Part shown: positions 18,902-28,099 of the stretch, piece by piece | How the letters are laid out: each line of letters begins with the position of its first letter | How positions within the stretch are numbered: position 1 is the stretch's first letter | DNA from: DASUFE01 sp036274675 | GTDB lineage: Bacteria > Pseudomonadota > Gammaproteobacteria > HTCC5015 | DNA: 64,000 nucleotides | NCBI GenBank assembly: GCA_036274675.1 | Contig: DASUFE010000115.1 | Span: forward strand, 17,472-81,471 | Reading direction: 5' to 3' | The notes under the pieces: model-generated | What the model saw: the letters and a program-made list of their open reading frames with translations, nothing else | What the model was told of the DNA's origin: nothing | Databases searched by the model: none | Made by a program: the position numbers and the translations under genes

Positions 18902-19549
18902 TTATTTAACGGCAGCCGCGGATGATTGAGTGGACGAGGGATTATCAGGTGGAGCAGCAGCAACCGACGCCCGCTCGGCCTGGATATCGACTATGACCTT
19001 CACTGGATCAGGAATCCAGGTGGTGGCCTTCCACTCACCCTGTCCTACACCGAAATCCAGGCGATTGAAGGTGACTTCGCTCTGCAGCCGGAACACCTGC
19101 TTGCCCTGCTCTTCGGATATAACCAAGCGGAAGGGAAAAGGCAGCGGCCGCGTCTGATCGCGAATGGTCAATTCGGCATCCGCCTGATATTCATTTTCGC
19201 CGTGCTTTTCGATTTTGAAGGTTTTGAAATGCGCCTGCGGCCACTGCTTCACGTCGAACATATCCTTCGAGAGCAGTATCTCGTCGCGATCCTTATCCCC
19301 TGTATCCACGGATTTCATGTCAACCTTGACGTCGAAACCGCTCTGTTCGAGCGCGTCAGCCCCGAATTTAAGTTGCGAGGGAAATGAGTGGAACTGCCCT
19401 TTCTCGTCCGTACCGGCCTGGCCGAATATGAACACGAGGCTGCTCTTTGCCGGCAGCAACCGCCAGTCCGCAGCCGCGGTATCGGTTGCCCAAGCTCCCG
19501 CAGCCCAGCCCATCATGAAAAAAACAAGAATTCCGATTGAAAACTTCAT
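18902..19549 (-). CDS. yceI: YceI family periplasmic protein
   Basis: YceI is a lipocalin-like beta-barrel protein; some members bind polyisoprenoid lipids. The protein (215 residues) has a signal peptide (to about AWAT, residue ~22). The family body runs from WRLLPAKSSLVFIF to VKVIVDIQAE, and an Ala/Ser/Pro-rich tail of about 25 residues follows. It overlaps the cytochrome b561 gene by 4 bp (ATGA), the same pairing as E. coli yceJ-yceI, suggesting shared expression and a quinone or redox-linked role. Confidence 0.9.
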   Translation of the reverse strand: MKFSIGILVFFMMGWAAGAWATDTAAADWRLLPAKSSLVFIFGQAGTDEKGQFHSFPSQLKFGADALEQSGFDVKVDMKSVDTGDKDRDEILLSKDMFDVKQWPQAHFKTFKIEKHGENEYQADAELTIRDQTRPLPFPFRLVISEEQGKQVFRLQSEVTFNRLDFGVGQGEWKATTWIPDPVKVIVDIQAERASVAAAPPDNPSSTQSSAAAVK

Positions 19550-20112
19550 GGTTTATCGCGCCTCATCAAAACCCCGGGTAACATTCGAACCAGCACCTCG
19601 TCTTGCTTGAAACCGTGATGGTAAAAAGCCGCGCCGATATGCAAAGAGGCAACAACCGCCAGCAGAGAGTTCAACCAAAAGTGTACCTGCTTGCTGGCCT
19701 CAACCAGGCTTTTATCCGGAGATGTCAGTACCGGTATATCAAATAGACCGAAATAACTGACCGGAATGCCGGCCAAGGACGACATAACCCAGCCGGACAA
19801 GGGTATGGAGAAAATCAATATATATAAGAGTGCATGCGAAGCATGCGCACCCCAGCGTTCATAGGGTTTCATATGGGAAGGCAGCGGCGGGGCCGGATTG
19901 AACAGGCGCCAGGTCAGCCGGATACAGGCCAAGGCCAGCACCGTCATGCCCACGGCTTTATGCCGTACTATCCAGGCGATCTTTTCCAGTCCGAGCGGCA
20001 TATCCCCGAAAATCAGTACCAGGCCGTACTGGATAAGAATCAACAAGACCACTGACCAGTGCAGAAATTGAGCGACCAGTCCGTAATAGCTCTCGGTATT
20101 GCGCAGCTTCAT
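19546..20112 (-). CDS. Cytochrome b561 family membrane protein
   Basis: Four-helix di-heme b-type cytochrome (188 residues) of the inner membrane. Haem-ligating His candidates lie in VAQFLHWSVVLLI (helix 1), RHKAVGMTVL (helix 2) and LLAVVASLHIGAAFYHH (helix 4). Such proteins oxidise quinol or pass electrons to partners. It is the upstream gene of a two-gene unit with yceI. Length and helix pattern fit the CybB/YceJ group. Confidence 0.91.
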   Translation of the reverse strand: MKLRNTESYYGLVAQFLHWSVVLLILIQYGLVLIFGDMPLGLEKIAWIVRHKAVGMTVLALACIRLTWRLFNPAPPLPSHMKPYERWGAHASHALLYILIFSIPLSGWVMSSLAGIPVSYFGLFDIPVLTSPDKSLVEASKQVHFWLNSLLAVVASLHIGAAFYHHGFKQDEVLVRMLPGVLMRRDKP

Positions 20113-20252
20113 GTATCACTCCTGATAACCGACCGTGGCCAAGTCTACAACAGAATCAAGCGATTCCCTATCCGATACCTGGCCGCTTGCGGGCGGCATC
20201 CGGCTGACAAACGGCTTGGCAAAGACTGAAGGCGTGGAGTATAGTTGGCCTT

Positions 20253-20366
20253 ATGCGCGCATTTGTACCTGAATTCAGTAACTCCCCCGTCTGCGGTCAA
20301 GCGCAGACCAGCGCATTGTCCCTGCCCCTGCTTAACAACCTGTCCCTGCAACTGCTGCTGCCCTGA
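20253..20366 (+). CDS. Putative leucine-rich leader peptide upstream of leuA
   Basis: An ATG frame encoding 37 residues ends 126 bp before leuA. The last 17 residues contain nine leucines (ALSLPLLNNLSLQLLLP), mostly as CTG codons in the final third, which is the hallmark of a leucine attenuation leader. GGAG lies 13 bp upstream, slightly far. A 7-bp hairpin (20289-20295 with 20302-20308) lies just before the Leu run, and a small stem surrounds the stop codon. No classical terminator with a T tract is visible before leuA, so the mechanism is unproven. This ORF would be missed by most gene callers. Confidence 0.5.
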   Translation: MRAFVPEFSNSPVCGQAQTSALSLPLLNNLSLQLLLP

Positions 20367-20430
20367 GGGGCACACAGTTGATGCCTGGCGAGGCTAACGA
20401 CGCATCCAACACAGGAATATCAATCATAAA

Positions 20431-20472
20431 GCAGATACAATCTGCCGGCGCCGTTTGTACGGCCGCGCCGCT
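20431..20472 (+). promoter_or_regulatory. Hairpins in the leuA leader
   Basis: GCAGAT-aca-ATCTGC (20431-20445) is followed by a GC-rich bulged stem (cggcgccgt / acgg-ccg-cgccg, about 20447-20471). The arm ATCTGC can also pair with GCAGA at 20303-20307 in the leader ORF, so alternative folds are possible. No T tract follows. Confidence 0.35.
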
Positions 20473-20492
20473 GCAACGACAGGATTAAGCTT

Positions 20493-22040
20493 ATGCAACA
20501 GGATAAATTGATCATTTTCGACACCACTCTCCGGGACGGCGAACAAAGCCCCGGAGCCTCCATGACCAAGGACGAGAAAATCCGCATTGCAAAGGCGCTG
20601 GAGCGTCTGCGCGTGGACGTCATAGAAGCGGGATTTCCCATCGCCAGCAAGGGTGATTTCGAAGCTGTGCATGCGATCGCGGGTGTCATCAAGGATAGTA
20701 CGGTCTGCGGCCTGGCGCGCGCCGCCGACGGCGACGTCGACCGTGCCGGCGAGGCCCTGAAACCCGCCCGTTCGGCGCGCATACACACCTTCATCGCCAC
20801 CTCGCCGATTCACATGCAGAAGAAACTCCGCATGCAGCCGGACCAGGTTGTCGAAGCCGCCGTCAGGGCGGTCAAACGCGCCTTGCGGTATACCGATAAC
20901 GTAGAGTTTTCGGCTGAAGACGCGGTACGCTCCGACATGGACTTTCTCTGCCGGATCTTTGAGGCCACGATCGACGCCGGCGCCCGCACGATAAACGTTC
21001 CCGATACCGTCGGCTACAGCATTCCGCATTCCTGGGGCGAACGCATCAAGACCCTGATCGAGCGCGTACCGAATTCCGATAAGGCCATCTGGTCGACTCA
21101 CTGCCATAACGATCTCGGCCTCGCGGTCGCGAATTCGCTGTCCGCCGTATTGAATGGCGCGCGCCAGGTTGAGTGTACGATCAATGGCCTCGGTGAACGC
21201 GCCGGTAACGCATCACTGGAAGAAGTGGTGATGGCGATAAAAACCCGTCGCGATATTTTTCCCTGCGACACCGCCATCGATACCACGCAGATCATGCATT
21301 GCTCACGCCTGGTGTCCAGCATCACGGGCTTCAACGTTCAGCCTAATAAGGCCATCGTCGGCGCCAACGCTTTCGCGCACGAATCCGGTATCCATCAGGA
21401 CGGCGTTATCAAAAGTCGCGAGACCTACGAAATCATGCGCGCGGAAGACGTCGGCTGGACCAGCAACCGCCTGGTGATGGGCAAGCTCTCGGGACGCAAT
21501 GCCTTCCGCAAGCGCCTGCAGGAACTCGGTGTCGAATTCGAGTCGGAAGAGGTGTTGAACGATGCGTTCAGGCGCTTCAAGGACCTCGCCGACAAGAAAC
21601 ACGAGATCTACGACGAGGACATGCTGGCCCTGGTCACAGAGGCGGATCTCGAGAACGCCAACGAACACATCAAGCTCGTCTCAATGCAAGTCTCCTCGCA
21701 GACCGGTGGTACACCGCGTGCCGAAGTGACGCTCAATGTCGACGGGCGCGAGAACTCGGCGGTGGCGACAGGCGACGGCCAGGTCGATGCCTGTTTCAAG
21801 GCCATCGAGTCCATCGTGAACAGCGCAGCCGAACTACAGGTATTTTCGGTGAACAGCATCACCGGCGGCACCGATGCGCAGGGCGAGGTCAGCGTGAGGC
21901 TTAAAAAGGACGGCAAGGTCGTCAACGGCCAGGGTTCCGACACCGATATCGTGATCGCCTCCGCCCAGGCTTACATCAACGCACTGAACAAGCTCTACAC
22001 GGCCGGCGCGCGCCAGCACCCGCAACTGAGCGCGCTGTAA
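20493..22040 (+). CDS. leuA: 2-isopropylmalate synthase
   Basis: First committed enzyme of leucine synthesis: it condenses acetyl-CoA with 2-ketoisovalerate. It has 515 residues. The TIM-barrel N-terminus begins with the signature [12 protein letters not shown], and the metal-site block is seen as [16 protein letters not shown]. Further conserved regions are [15 protein letters not shown] and [13 protein letters not shown]. The C-terminal LeuA regulatory domain for leucine feedback runs from about residue 390. AGGA lies 8 bp before the ATG. A leucine-rich leader ORF precedes it. No leuBCD genes follow, so leuA is a separate transcription unit here. Confidence 0.97.
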   Translation: MQQDKLIIFDTTLRDGEQSPGASMTKDEKIRIAKALERLRVDVIEAGFPIASKGDFEAVHAIAGVIKDSTVCGLARAADGDVDRAGEALKPARSARIHTFIATSPIHMQKKLRMQPDQVVEAAVRAVKRALRYTDNVEFSAEDAVRSDMDFLCRIFEATIDAGARTINVPDTVGYSIPHSWGERIKTLIERVPNSDKAIWSTHCHNDLGLAVANSLSAVLNGARQVECTINGLGERAGNASLEEVVMAIKTRRDIFPCDTAIDTTQIMHCSRLVSSITGFNVQPNKAIVGANAFAHESGIHQDGVIKSRETYEIMRAEDVGWTSNRLVMGKLSGRNAFRKRLQELGVEFESEEVLNDAFRRFKDLADKKHEIYDEDMLALVTEADLENANEHIKLVSMQVSSQTGGTPRAEVTLNVDGRENSAVATGDGQVDACFKAIESIVNSAAELQVFSVNSITGGTDAQGEVSVRLKKDGKVVNGQGSDTDIVIASAQAYINALNKLYTAGARQHPQLSAL

Positions 22041-22229
22041 AGACCTCTCGCAGAGAACGCAAAGGCGCTTAGGTACTGTGTGCGCAGAGTAATACCAGAG
22101 AACGCAGTGTAATGCCCGCGGGCTACATTGCGGGTTCTGCCTGCTTCGCGAACAACATTTATACCGGAGCGCCTCTGCTTACTCGGCGAAAAATGATTTC
22201 CCGGCGAGCTTTGCGCGAGATATTTCTTC
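22041..22229. repeat. Imperfect palindromic intergenic element (cgcaaag type)
   Basis: Directly after leuA, words such as ctcgcagagaacgcaaaggcgc recur in inverted form near the other end (gcgagctttgcgcgag). The whole gap looks like a degraded inverted repeat of about 180 bp. Related words occur at 40412-40440 and 59388-59553. No gene is seen. Confidence 0.45.
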
Positions 22230-23111
22230 TTACTTCTTTTTGCTCGTGGTGAGCTTGGGTGGATTCCGGGTGGGCAGCAGCAGGCGCGGGTCCAGGGGGG
22301 TGTTGAACCAATACAATCCCCAGTGCAGGTGCGGCCCGGTGGCGCGGCCCGTGGAGCCGATAGCGCCAACCGGTTGCCCTTGGGCGACCGTATCGCCCTC
22401 CTTCACGTCGATTCTGCTCAGATGCATGAAAATCGAGGACAGACCGTGACCGTGGTCGATCACGATGGTGCCTCCGGTATAAAACATGCCGGAATGCGTC
22501 AGAGTGATTATTCCAGGAGCAGGCGCCTTCGCCGGAGTGCCCGTCGGGGCCGCCACGTCCAGCCCGTAATGCGGGCGCTTGGGAACCTTGTTCAGAATCC
22601 GCTGGCTGCCGTACACGCCGGAGACGATGCCTTCAGCCGGCCATATGAAGCCTTTCAGAAAATCACTGCGTTCGGCATCGTTTGAACGCGCGTTCTTTAT
22701 CAGCTCGGACTCCCGGGCAATGCGGTCCCATTCCTTCTTCGGTGGAGTCACCTTCTCCTGCGGCAAACCATCCACGTGCTGCACCTCGTACTCGCGACCG
22801 GCAAGATCGATGACATGCGTTTCGCTCTTCCCGTCCGGTCCGACGAGCCGGATACTCTGCTTGAGTTCCGCGTCGCGGCCAAAACCGACGATGAACACGC
22901 CCTCGGGCGAGACCCGCGGCGTGTACTCCCCGTATTCGACCCGCGCGCCGGGAACGGTACGACCGATCAACAACCCGCCCTGGGTCAGGTGTCCTTCCAG
23001 CATGAGCCGGGATTCCGGCCCGGGAATTTTTTCCATCACGGGAGTTTCCAGCGCGGGCGAGGCGCAGGCGACGGAAAGCAACAAGGGAAGCAGGTAAACT
23101 GTTTTATACAT
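22230..23111 (-). CDS. M23 family metallopeptidase (LytM-type), exported
   Basis: Zinc endopeptidase or LytM-domain protein (293 residues) acting on peptidoglycan cross-links in the periplasm. A signal peptide (YLLPLLLSVACAS) ends with a Cys near residue 17; the -3 residue is Ser, so this is a weak lipobox and it may instead be cleaved by signal peptidase I. The M23 zinc motifs are present: HxxxD as HYGLDVAAP, and HxH as PHLHWG, so it should be active. The middle region holds beta-rich sequence resembling N-terminal domains of other M23 proteins. It is 8 bp from the histidine kinase gene on the same strand. Confidence 0.9.
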   Translation of the reverse strand: MYKTVYLLPLLLSVACASPALETPVMEKIPGPESRLMLEGHLTQGGLLIGRTVPGARVEYGEYTPRVSPEGVFIVGFGRDAELKQSIRLVGPDGKSETHVIDLAGREYEVQHVDGLPQEKVTPPKKEWDRIARESELIKNARSNDAERSDFLKGFIWPAEGIVSGVYGSQRILNKVPKRPHYGLDVAAPTGTPAKAPAPGIITLTHSGMFYTGGTIVIDHGHGLSSIFMHLSRIDVKEGDTVAQGQPVGAIGSTGRATGPHLHWGLYWFNTPLDPRLLLPTRNPPKLTTSKKK

Positions 23112-23119
23112 ACGAACTT

Positions 23120-24238
23120 TCAGTTGGAGACCAAGTCCTTCGGCAAGCTAAAGTGAAAAGTGGTTCCCCGGCCCATCTGCGATTCCAGCCAGATGTCCCC
23201 CCCATAGAGCTGGACGATTTTCTTGACGATAGTCAGTCCGACGCCGGTGCTCTCAACCTTATCACGCGGCGCCAGGGTTTGAAAGATCTGGAAAATCTTT
23301 TCGAAATGCGCCTGTTCGATGCCCGGACCGTTATCCCGCACTGAAAAATGCCACTTGTCGCCCTCGTCGCCGCAACTGACGTGGATCTCGCCGCGCTCCT
23401 TGTCCATGTAACGGATCGCGTTGCTGAGCAGATTCTGGAAGACCTGGCCGATTTTCACCGGTCCGCAGAGCACTACCGGCAGGCCCGCGTCCACCGTGAT
23501 TGCGATATGCGGCGGCGGCGCGAGCAGATCGATCACTTCCGGGATCAGCGCATTGAGATCGACCGGCTGCGGTTCCTCTTTCTTGCCTTCGACGCGTGAG
23601 TAGCTCAGTACACCGTCAATCAGCTGGCTCATGCGCTGAGCGCGGCTTTTCAGCAGCCTCAGGTTTTCTTTGCCCTCCTCGTCCAGCCTGGACGCGTAGT
23701 CCTCGTACAGCCAGTCGGCGACAAAGGAAATCCCGCGCAGCGGCGCTTTAAGGTCGTGGGAAATGATGTAAGCGAAATCGTTAAGCTCCTTGTTGATCGC
23801 CTCGAGCTTCTGCTTCTGCCTTTCGATCTTGCGCTCGGCCTTTTTGCTCTCGCCGATATCGCGGGCTATCACCGTTACGCCAATCATGCTGCCTGCCGGA
23901 TCGAACGCCGGTGAAATATTGAGCAAAACATCCATTCGCGAGCCGTCCTTGCGCCTGTGCACGGTCTCATAATGCTGAATTTCTTCGTTGCGGTAGAGCC
24001 GGTCGCGCACCGCAGCGACCTGGTCTGAGGCGGCATCGGGAGCAAGTATGAAGACGGTCTTGCCGAGGACATCCTCGGAGCGATGGCCGTAAAGCTTCTC
24101 GGCCCCCTTGTTCCAGAAGCGAATGGCGTCCTGCATATCGATACCGATGATGGCATCCGTCGAGGAACGCAGGACCGAATCCAGATAATGATCGGCGCCT
24201 GCCGAATTCCGCTGACCTGATTGCAGCTTCCCGTTCAT
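23120..24238 (-). CDS. Cytoplasmic PAS-domain sensor histidine kinase
   Basis: This kinase (372 residues) has no membrane helices. An N-terminal PAS domain (~20-135; SSTDAIIGIDMQDAIRFWN) is followed by a coiled linker, a HisKA domain with the phospho-acceptor His in AYIISHDLKAPL, and an intact HATPase domain (N box LLSNAIRY, G1 DNGPGI, G2 STGVGLTIVKKI). The SHDLKAPL wording resembles phytochrome-like/PAS kinases. No response regulator is adjacent, so it is an orphan kinase. The downstream M23 gene (8 bp) may be co-transcribed. Confidence 0.9.
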   Translation of the reverse strand: MNGKLQSGQRNSAGADHYLDSVLRSSTDAIIGIDMQDAIRFWNKGAEKLYGHRSEDVLGKTVFILAPDAASDQVAAVRDRLYRNEEIQHYETVHRRKDGSRMDVLLNISPAFDPAGSMIGVTVIARDIGESKKAERKIERQKQKLEAINKELNDFAYIISHDLKAPLRGISFVADWLYEDYASRLDEEGKENLRLLKSRAQRMSQLIDGVLSYSRVEGKKEEPQPVDLNALIPEVIDLLAPPPHIAITVDAGLPVVLCGPVKIGQVFQNLLSNAIRYMDKERGEIHVSCGDEGDKWHFSVRDNGPGIEQAHFEKIFQIFQTLAPRDKVESTGVGLTIVKKIVQLYGGDIWLESQMGRGTTFHFSLPKDLVSN

Positions 24239-24369
24239 CCATGTCCTCGCGTTGTAACGCAGCTTCCAGCAACATCGGCCCGCGGGATTCCTTTCTTTAA
24301 CAAGGCCCCGGAGCAGCCATCCTTGATGAAGTGTAGACCAAAGCCGGTATTGGGAACGTGCAATGGTGC

Positions 24370-26268
24370 TCAGGAATCCGGCGCAGCGGCGCCCGCGGTC
24401 TCAGGCAGTGCAAACTGGACCATGTCCCAGCCCACGCCCAGAGGACGGCGCACACGCCATCCACCTGGTTCCCAGTAGTTGTAAGCGGCCGCGAAACCGC
24501 CGACCGCCGGCACATAGTCCATATTGATTTCAATATCATGCCACCCAGGCTCCAACTGCAGGAGCAGGGACGTAGGCGTAAAAAAATCCCCGGTAATATT
24601 GACGGGCTGCTCGCGCTTGTCGATCGACAGACGAAATGCCCACGCACTGTAAACTTCGAACTCCACCAGCGCCGACTCCGCACCGAGTATCTCCATCCGG
24701 GTTTGCATGCGCACCGGTCCCGGATGCAACAGGGGTGGATGAGACTCCGCCACATGGAACAGCCCCGGCTTGTCCTTGCTGAATGGAAACCGTAAACGCC
24801 GGACATCAAATTCAATCGGGCGCGCGGCGCCATCGGACGCCGGCAGGCTTACCCGGACGCTGCGCGGGCCCAAATCCTGACGCCTGATCTCGTTGACTCC
24901 CGCGACGACGGCGGTTATGGCCAGCAACAAGCTGCCGTAAATTACGACCGACCGCAACCAGCCCTTACGATCCTGCCAGTACAGTTCAAGCAGCTTGAAG
25001 AACAACAGATAAAACATGAACAGTATTGAATAGGTATAACGCGGTTCGCCGGTGAAAACGGCGCTGATGATCAGAGTCAGGATAACCGTGGAAATCATCA
25101 GCACGAATGCGGGCTTGTGTTCGCCCAGCCGGCGCCACATCCAGGCATAAAGACCCAGCGTGAGAAACATCCCGAACTTGAACCAGTCCCAGACCGGCCG
25201 CCAGAACGCGAAGCCCGGCGCATCGGGTCGGCTCGGCAGCATATCGGCGAAGAACAGATGGCCCATATGTTCGAAGCCGCGGAATAGTCGCATCGGATAG
25301 CGCTTGAGAAACTCCCAACCCTGCTGGAAATAATAAGCCTGATTATAAAACGGTACGTTGGTGTAAAAGGTCCCGTTCTCCGGTTGCCACGATAAGGCCG
25401 GGACCACCACTATGAAATGCCAACCGTCGTAATTTGTATCCACCGCATGGTAATTGGACATGTTGATGAAAAAATCCAGTCCAGCGTTCGCCGACAGGCC
25501 GAACACCCGGCCGCCGGAGATGCGGGCGACCTCAAGGCTTCCCAGCAGCACCAGAGCGAAGAACACGGCGGAAAAAAGCGCTGCCCGTCCGAAGAATTGC
25601 CGACTCCAGCCATGGCGGGCCAGGAAGAACAATATGAAAGCGAGACCATAGGGCGCGAAGGACGGCCGCACGCTCGCCCCCAGCGCCAGCAACAGAGCGC
25701 CGGCGGCGACCGCCCACCAGCCCGGTTTGTGCACGATCAGAACATAAGCACAGATCATCAGCGGCATGCCGAGGTTGCCCGACAGTAAAAAGGCGTTGAA
25801 ATAGAGTGAGGGAAATCCGAAAGCGTATAACAGCACGGTGATCAGAATTAATTCGGAACGCGCAAACCACTGTACCGCCACCCGTTGCAGGGCGTACACG
25901 GATACCGCGAAAGCGATGATGTTGATACCGAGCGCGGTTTCCAGCCGCACCCACTCCTCCAGGCCCAGCCAACGCAGCAAGCGGAACAGTTCGGCGAGAA
26001 AAATATGATAAAGGGGCGGCCAGGCGACGAACTGCGCCTCCTCGAACTCGGCCCCATCCAGCCGGGACATTGCGGAATTCCAGAATTTCGCCATGTCGCT
26101 GAACAGGAAGTCCTGGTAAGGAGCCCATAAAAACACGTAGCACAGCAGCGCCGCGAAGGACAGCAGCGCCGCCGCCAGGCCAAAACCGCGCGTGCGCGCG
26201 AAGGCCTGGAATTTCGGATAAAACACCGACGCAGCCACGGTCCCGGGGCTGAACATTCCCTCTGCCAT
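24370..26268 (-). CDS. Multi-span membrane protein resembling GT-C glycosyltransferases
   Basis: This protein (632 residues) has about 11-12 transmembrane helices (residues ~20-450) and a beta-rich soluble C-terminal domain (~470-632). An early luminal/periplasmic loop after helix 1 contains acidic residues (FSDMAKFWNSAM and DGAEFEEAQF), as in GT-C enzymes that use polyprenyl-phosphate sugars. Family membership is inferred from topology only. ATG 26268 is chosen because AAGAGG lies 7 bp upstream; the frame continues 10 codons further. It has no glycan-cluster neighbours, so the acceptor is unknown. Confidence 0.65.
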   Translation of the reverse strand: MAEGMFSPGTVAASVFYPKFQAFARTRGFGLAAALLSFAALLCYVFLWAPYQDFLFSDMAKFWNSAMSRLDGAEFEEAQFVAWPPLYHIFLAELFRLLRWLGLEEWVRLETALGINIIAFAVSVYALQRVAVQWFARSELILITVLLYAFGFPSLYFNAFLLSGNLGMPLMICAYVLIVHKPGWWAVAAGALLLALGASVRPSFAPYGLAFILFFLARHGWSRQFFGRAALFSAVFFALVLLGSLEVARISGGRVFGLSANAGLDFFINMSNYHAVDTNYDGWHFIVVVPALSWQPENGTFYTNVPFYNQAYYFQQGWEFLKRYPMRLFRGFEHMGHLFFADMLPSRPDAPGFAFWRPVWDWFKFGMFLTLGLYAWMWRRLGEHKPAFVLMISTVILTLIISAVFTGEPRYTYSILFMFYLLFFKLLELYWQDRKGWLRSVVIYGSLLLAITAVVAGVNEIRRQDLGPRSVRVSLPASDGAARPIEFDVRRLRFPFSKDKPGLFHVAESHPPLLHPGPVRMQTRMEILGAESALVEFEVYSAWAFRLSIDKREQPVNITGDFFTPTSLLLQLEPGWHDIEINMDYVPAVGGFAAAYNYWEPGGWRVRRPLGVGWDMVQFALPETAGAAAPDS

Positions 26269-26536
26269 AATCAGGCCTCTTGAGCCCCCGCCAACCAACC
26301 GGGTCTGCTCCGGGGTTCCGATTCCTTCGGATCGAGGCGGTTTCGTTCGATATCCCGCATTTCTATAGGAGATTTCAAAAGGAACCCCAATGATCTCCGA
26401 TGAAGGCAGACCTTACAAGCATAAATTTCGGGATACCCCTATCTTAAAAAAGGCGGCGAAGCATGCCCGGAACCGGCAGGCGATGTCATTGCCTACTTTA
26501 GATGGCATTGTCTTTACCGATCATCAGGAGGCCGCC

Positions 26537-26932
26537 ATGAAACTTTCACCCCCGTTTCTTATACTCACCGCCCTGACCGGCAGCGGCGCCTGCATTGCCG
26601 GCGGCGACGCCATACTGGAGGTACTGGACCGCGACGGCAACGGCTACCTGACCCTGGACGAAACCCAGAACAACCCGGACGTGCACTTTCAGTTCAGCCA
26701 GCTCGACCGCAACCAGAATGACCGCCTGGACGCCGAGGAAATGAAGCTCCTCAGTCTCAAGCCTTCCTTTTCGGACTTCGATATTGATGAAAGCCTGGGC
26801 ATCAGTCCGGAAGAAGCCTCGGCCCTGCGCGCGCTACAGAATAATTTCGGACGCCTCGACCGCAACCAGAACCAGACCATCGATCCCGATGAGTTCGCGC
26901 GATTCACCGAGGATTCCAGCGGCAGCGGTTGA
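26537..26932 (+). CDS. Secreted EF-hand calcium-binding protein
   Basis: This protein (131 residues) has a short signal peptide (LILTALTGSGACIAGG); the Cys near residue 18 is not in a clear lipobox. Three canonical or near-canonical EF-hand loops follow: DRDGNGYLTLDE, DRNQNDRLDAEE and DRNQNQTIDPDE. A degenerate one (DIDESLGISPEE) lies between the second and third. ATG 26537 is fixed by AGGAGG at 26526-26531; upstream in-frame sequence does not look coding. Calcium binding is likely; role and partners unknown. It is a monocistronic gene divergent from the membrane-protein gene. Confidence 0.85.
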   Translation: MKLSPPFLILTALTGSGACIAGGDAILEVLDRDGNGYLTLDETQNNPDVHFQFSQLDRNQNDRLDAEEMKLLSLKPSFSDFDIDESLGISPEEASALRALQNNFGRLDRNQNQTIDPDEFARFTEDSSGSG

Positions 26933-27065
26933 CAGCCGTGGCCCCGGATAAGGCGCAACGAACGAAATCTCCGTCGCGACTTTAAACGGCGGAGCGCCCA
27001 CCAGGGAAAATATGCGTAATCCGGGATTAGCCCGCAAGATGCGTGCAATCGGGTTTTTATCTGGG

Positions 27066-27205
27066 GGGTTATTGAAAAAGGCCGCCAATGGCCTTTGCAA
27101 CCCGCTTCGACCCGACGAGCCTCACTCCAAATCAAACACTTGACGTGTTTGATTTTTAATGCGGAGCATCCAGCAGCGCCTGGCAGCTTGTTTTTCAACA
27201 AACGG
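27066..27205. repeat. Inverted-repeat element with internal strong hairpin
   Basis: TTGAAAAA words in opposite orientation (near 27071 and 27190) flank about 120 bp. The core is a perfect 11-bp stem, AAATCAAACAC/GTGTTTGATTT (27129-27139 with 27145-27155, 5-nt loop), followed by further T residues on the plus strand. It lies between two convergent genes (EF-hand and HAD) and can terminate the former. Confidence 0.6.
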
Positions 27206-27847
27206 TTAGACGGCCAGGCCATACTTGCGCAATTGCGAGCGCAGATCCTCGGGCGAGGTAAACACGATCGCCTCAAACCCCAGCTGCCGCGCGCCCTCGG
27301 CATTCGCCGGCACATCGTCGATAAACAGGCATTCCTCCGCGCGCCGCCCGATGCGCTTCAGCAACACCTGGAATATGGCCGGGTCCGGCTTGATCAACCT
27401 CTCCTCACCCGACAGCACGATGGTTTGAAAGCGTCCGAGAAAGTCGTAGCGTTTTTGAGCGATCGGGAAGGTTTCCGCCGACCAGTTGCTGAGCGCGCAC
27501 AGATAATGTCCTTGGCCATGCAAATCCTCCAGCACCGACACCGTGCCCTCGATCGGACCGGCCAGCATCTCTTCCCAGCGCCCGTAATAGGCCTCGATCA
27601 ACTCACCATGCCGTGGATATTGCGCCAACAACTCCGCTGTCGCCTCGGCAAGGGACCGCCCCGCATCCTGACGCGAATTCCACTCCGGCGTGCATACCTC
27701 GCTTAAAAAACGCTCCATCGCCACCTCGTCCCCCTTGAACAGGCTGCGATACACGTAGCGGGGATTCCAATCCAGCAACACCCCGCCCAAGTCAAATACG
27801 ATGGCGGGGTTTTTATCGGCAAATCCGGCTTTCACTTGCTCTCTCAT
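27206..27847 (-). CDS. HAD-superfamily hydrolase, subfamily IA
   Basis: Haloacid-dehalogenase-like phosphatase (213 residues). Motif I is FDLGGVLLDW; the usual second Asp is replaced by Gly-Gly (DLGGV), a variant common in YihX-like members. Motif II is ALSNW, motif III includes the Lys of LIKPDPAIF, and motif IV is CLFIDDVPAN. A helical cap lies between motifs I and II. YihX-type enzymes dephosphorylate alpha-glucose-1-phosphate, but substrates cannot be assigned. The ATG has no obvious Shine-Dalgarno. It ends at the hairpin element described above. Confidence 0.88.
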   Translation of the reverse strand: MREQVKAGFADKNPAIVFDLGGVLLDWNPRYVYRSLFKGDEVAMERFLSEVCTPEWNSRQDAGRSLAEATAELLAQYPRHGELIEAYYGRWEEMLAGPIEGTVSVLEDLHGQGHYLCALSNWSAETFPIAQKRYDFLGRFQTIVLSGEERLIKPDPAIFQVLLKRIGRRAEECLFIDDVPANAEGARQLGFEAIVFTSPEDLRSQLRKYGLAV

Positions 27848-27906
27848 GTTTTTTTTAAAGGGAGCAGATGATAGAGGAATTTATGCCCTTATTAAAAGAG
27901 CAACAA

Positions 27907-27928
27907 AACCCCGCCTTGGGTGGGGGTT
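27907..27928 (-). terminator. Rho-independent terminator, minus strand
   Basis: AACCCC..CC/GG..GGGGTT hairpin; on the minus strand it is followed by TTTGTTGCTCTTTT. It lies about 170 bp after the patatin gene stop. The intervening stretch (27929-28099) holds an open minus frame I do not trust as a gene. Confidence 0.6.
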
Positions 27929-28099
27929 GAATTTGGCGATAACGGCAGACGGAAGAAAGCCGCCAAGATCGGTAATGATCTTGCCATCTTCATTTTTGGC
28001 CAGGCCTGTTTCGCCGAACTGAAAATGATTTGTGAGAGGCCGCACCCCTCGGGTCCATAACCGCCCACGGCACGGATGCACACCGTGTGTAATGCGGCT

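Noticed and set aside
27881..28081. Minus-strand frame of about 66 codons downstream of the patatin gene
   Set aside because: The end overlaps the terminator hairpin at 27907-27928, there is no Shine-Dalgarno, and no family resemblance. It is possible but not supportable.
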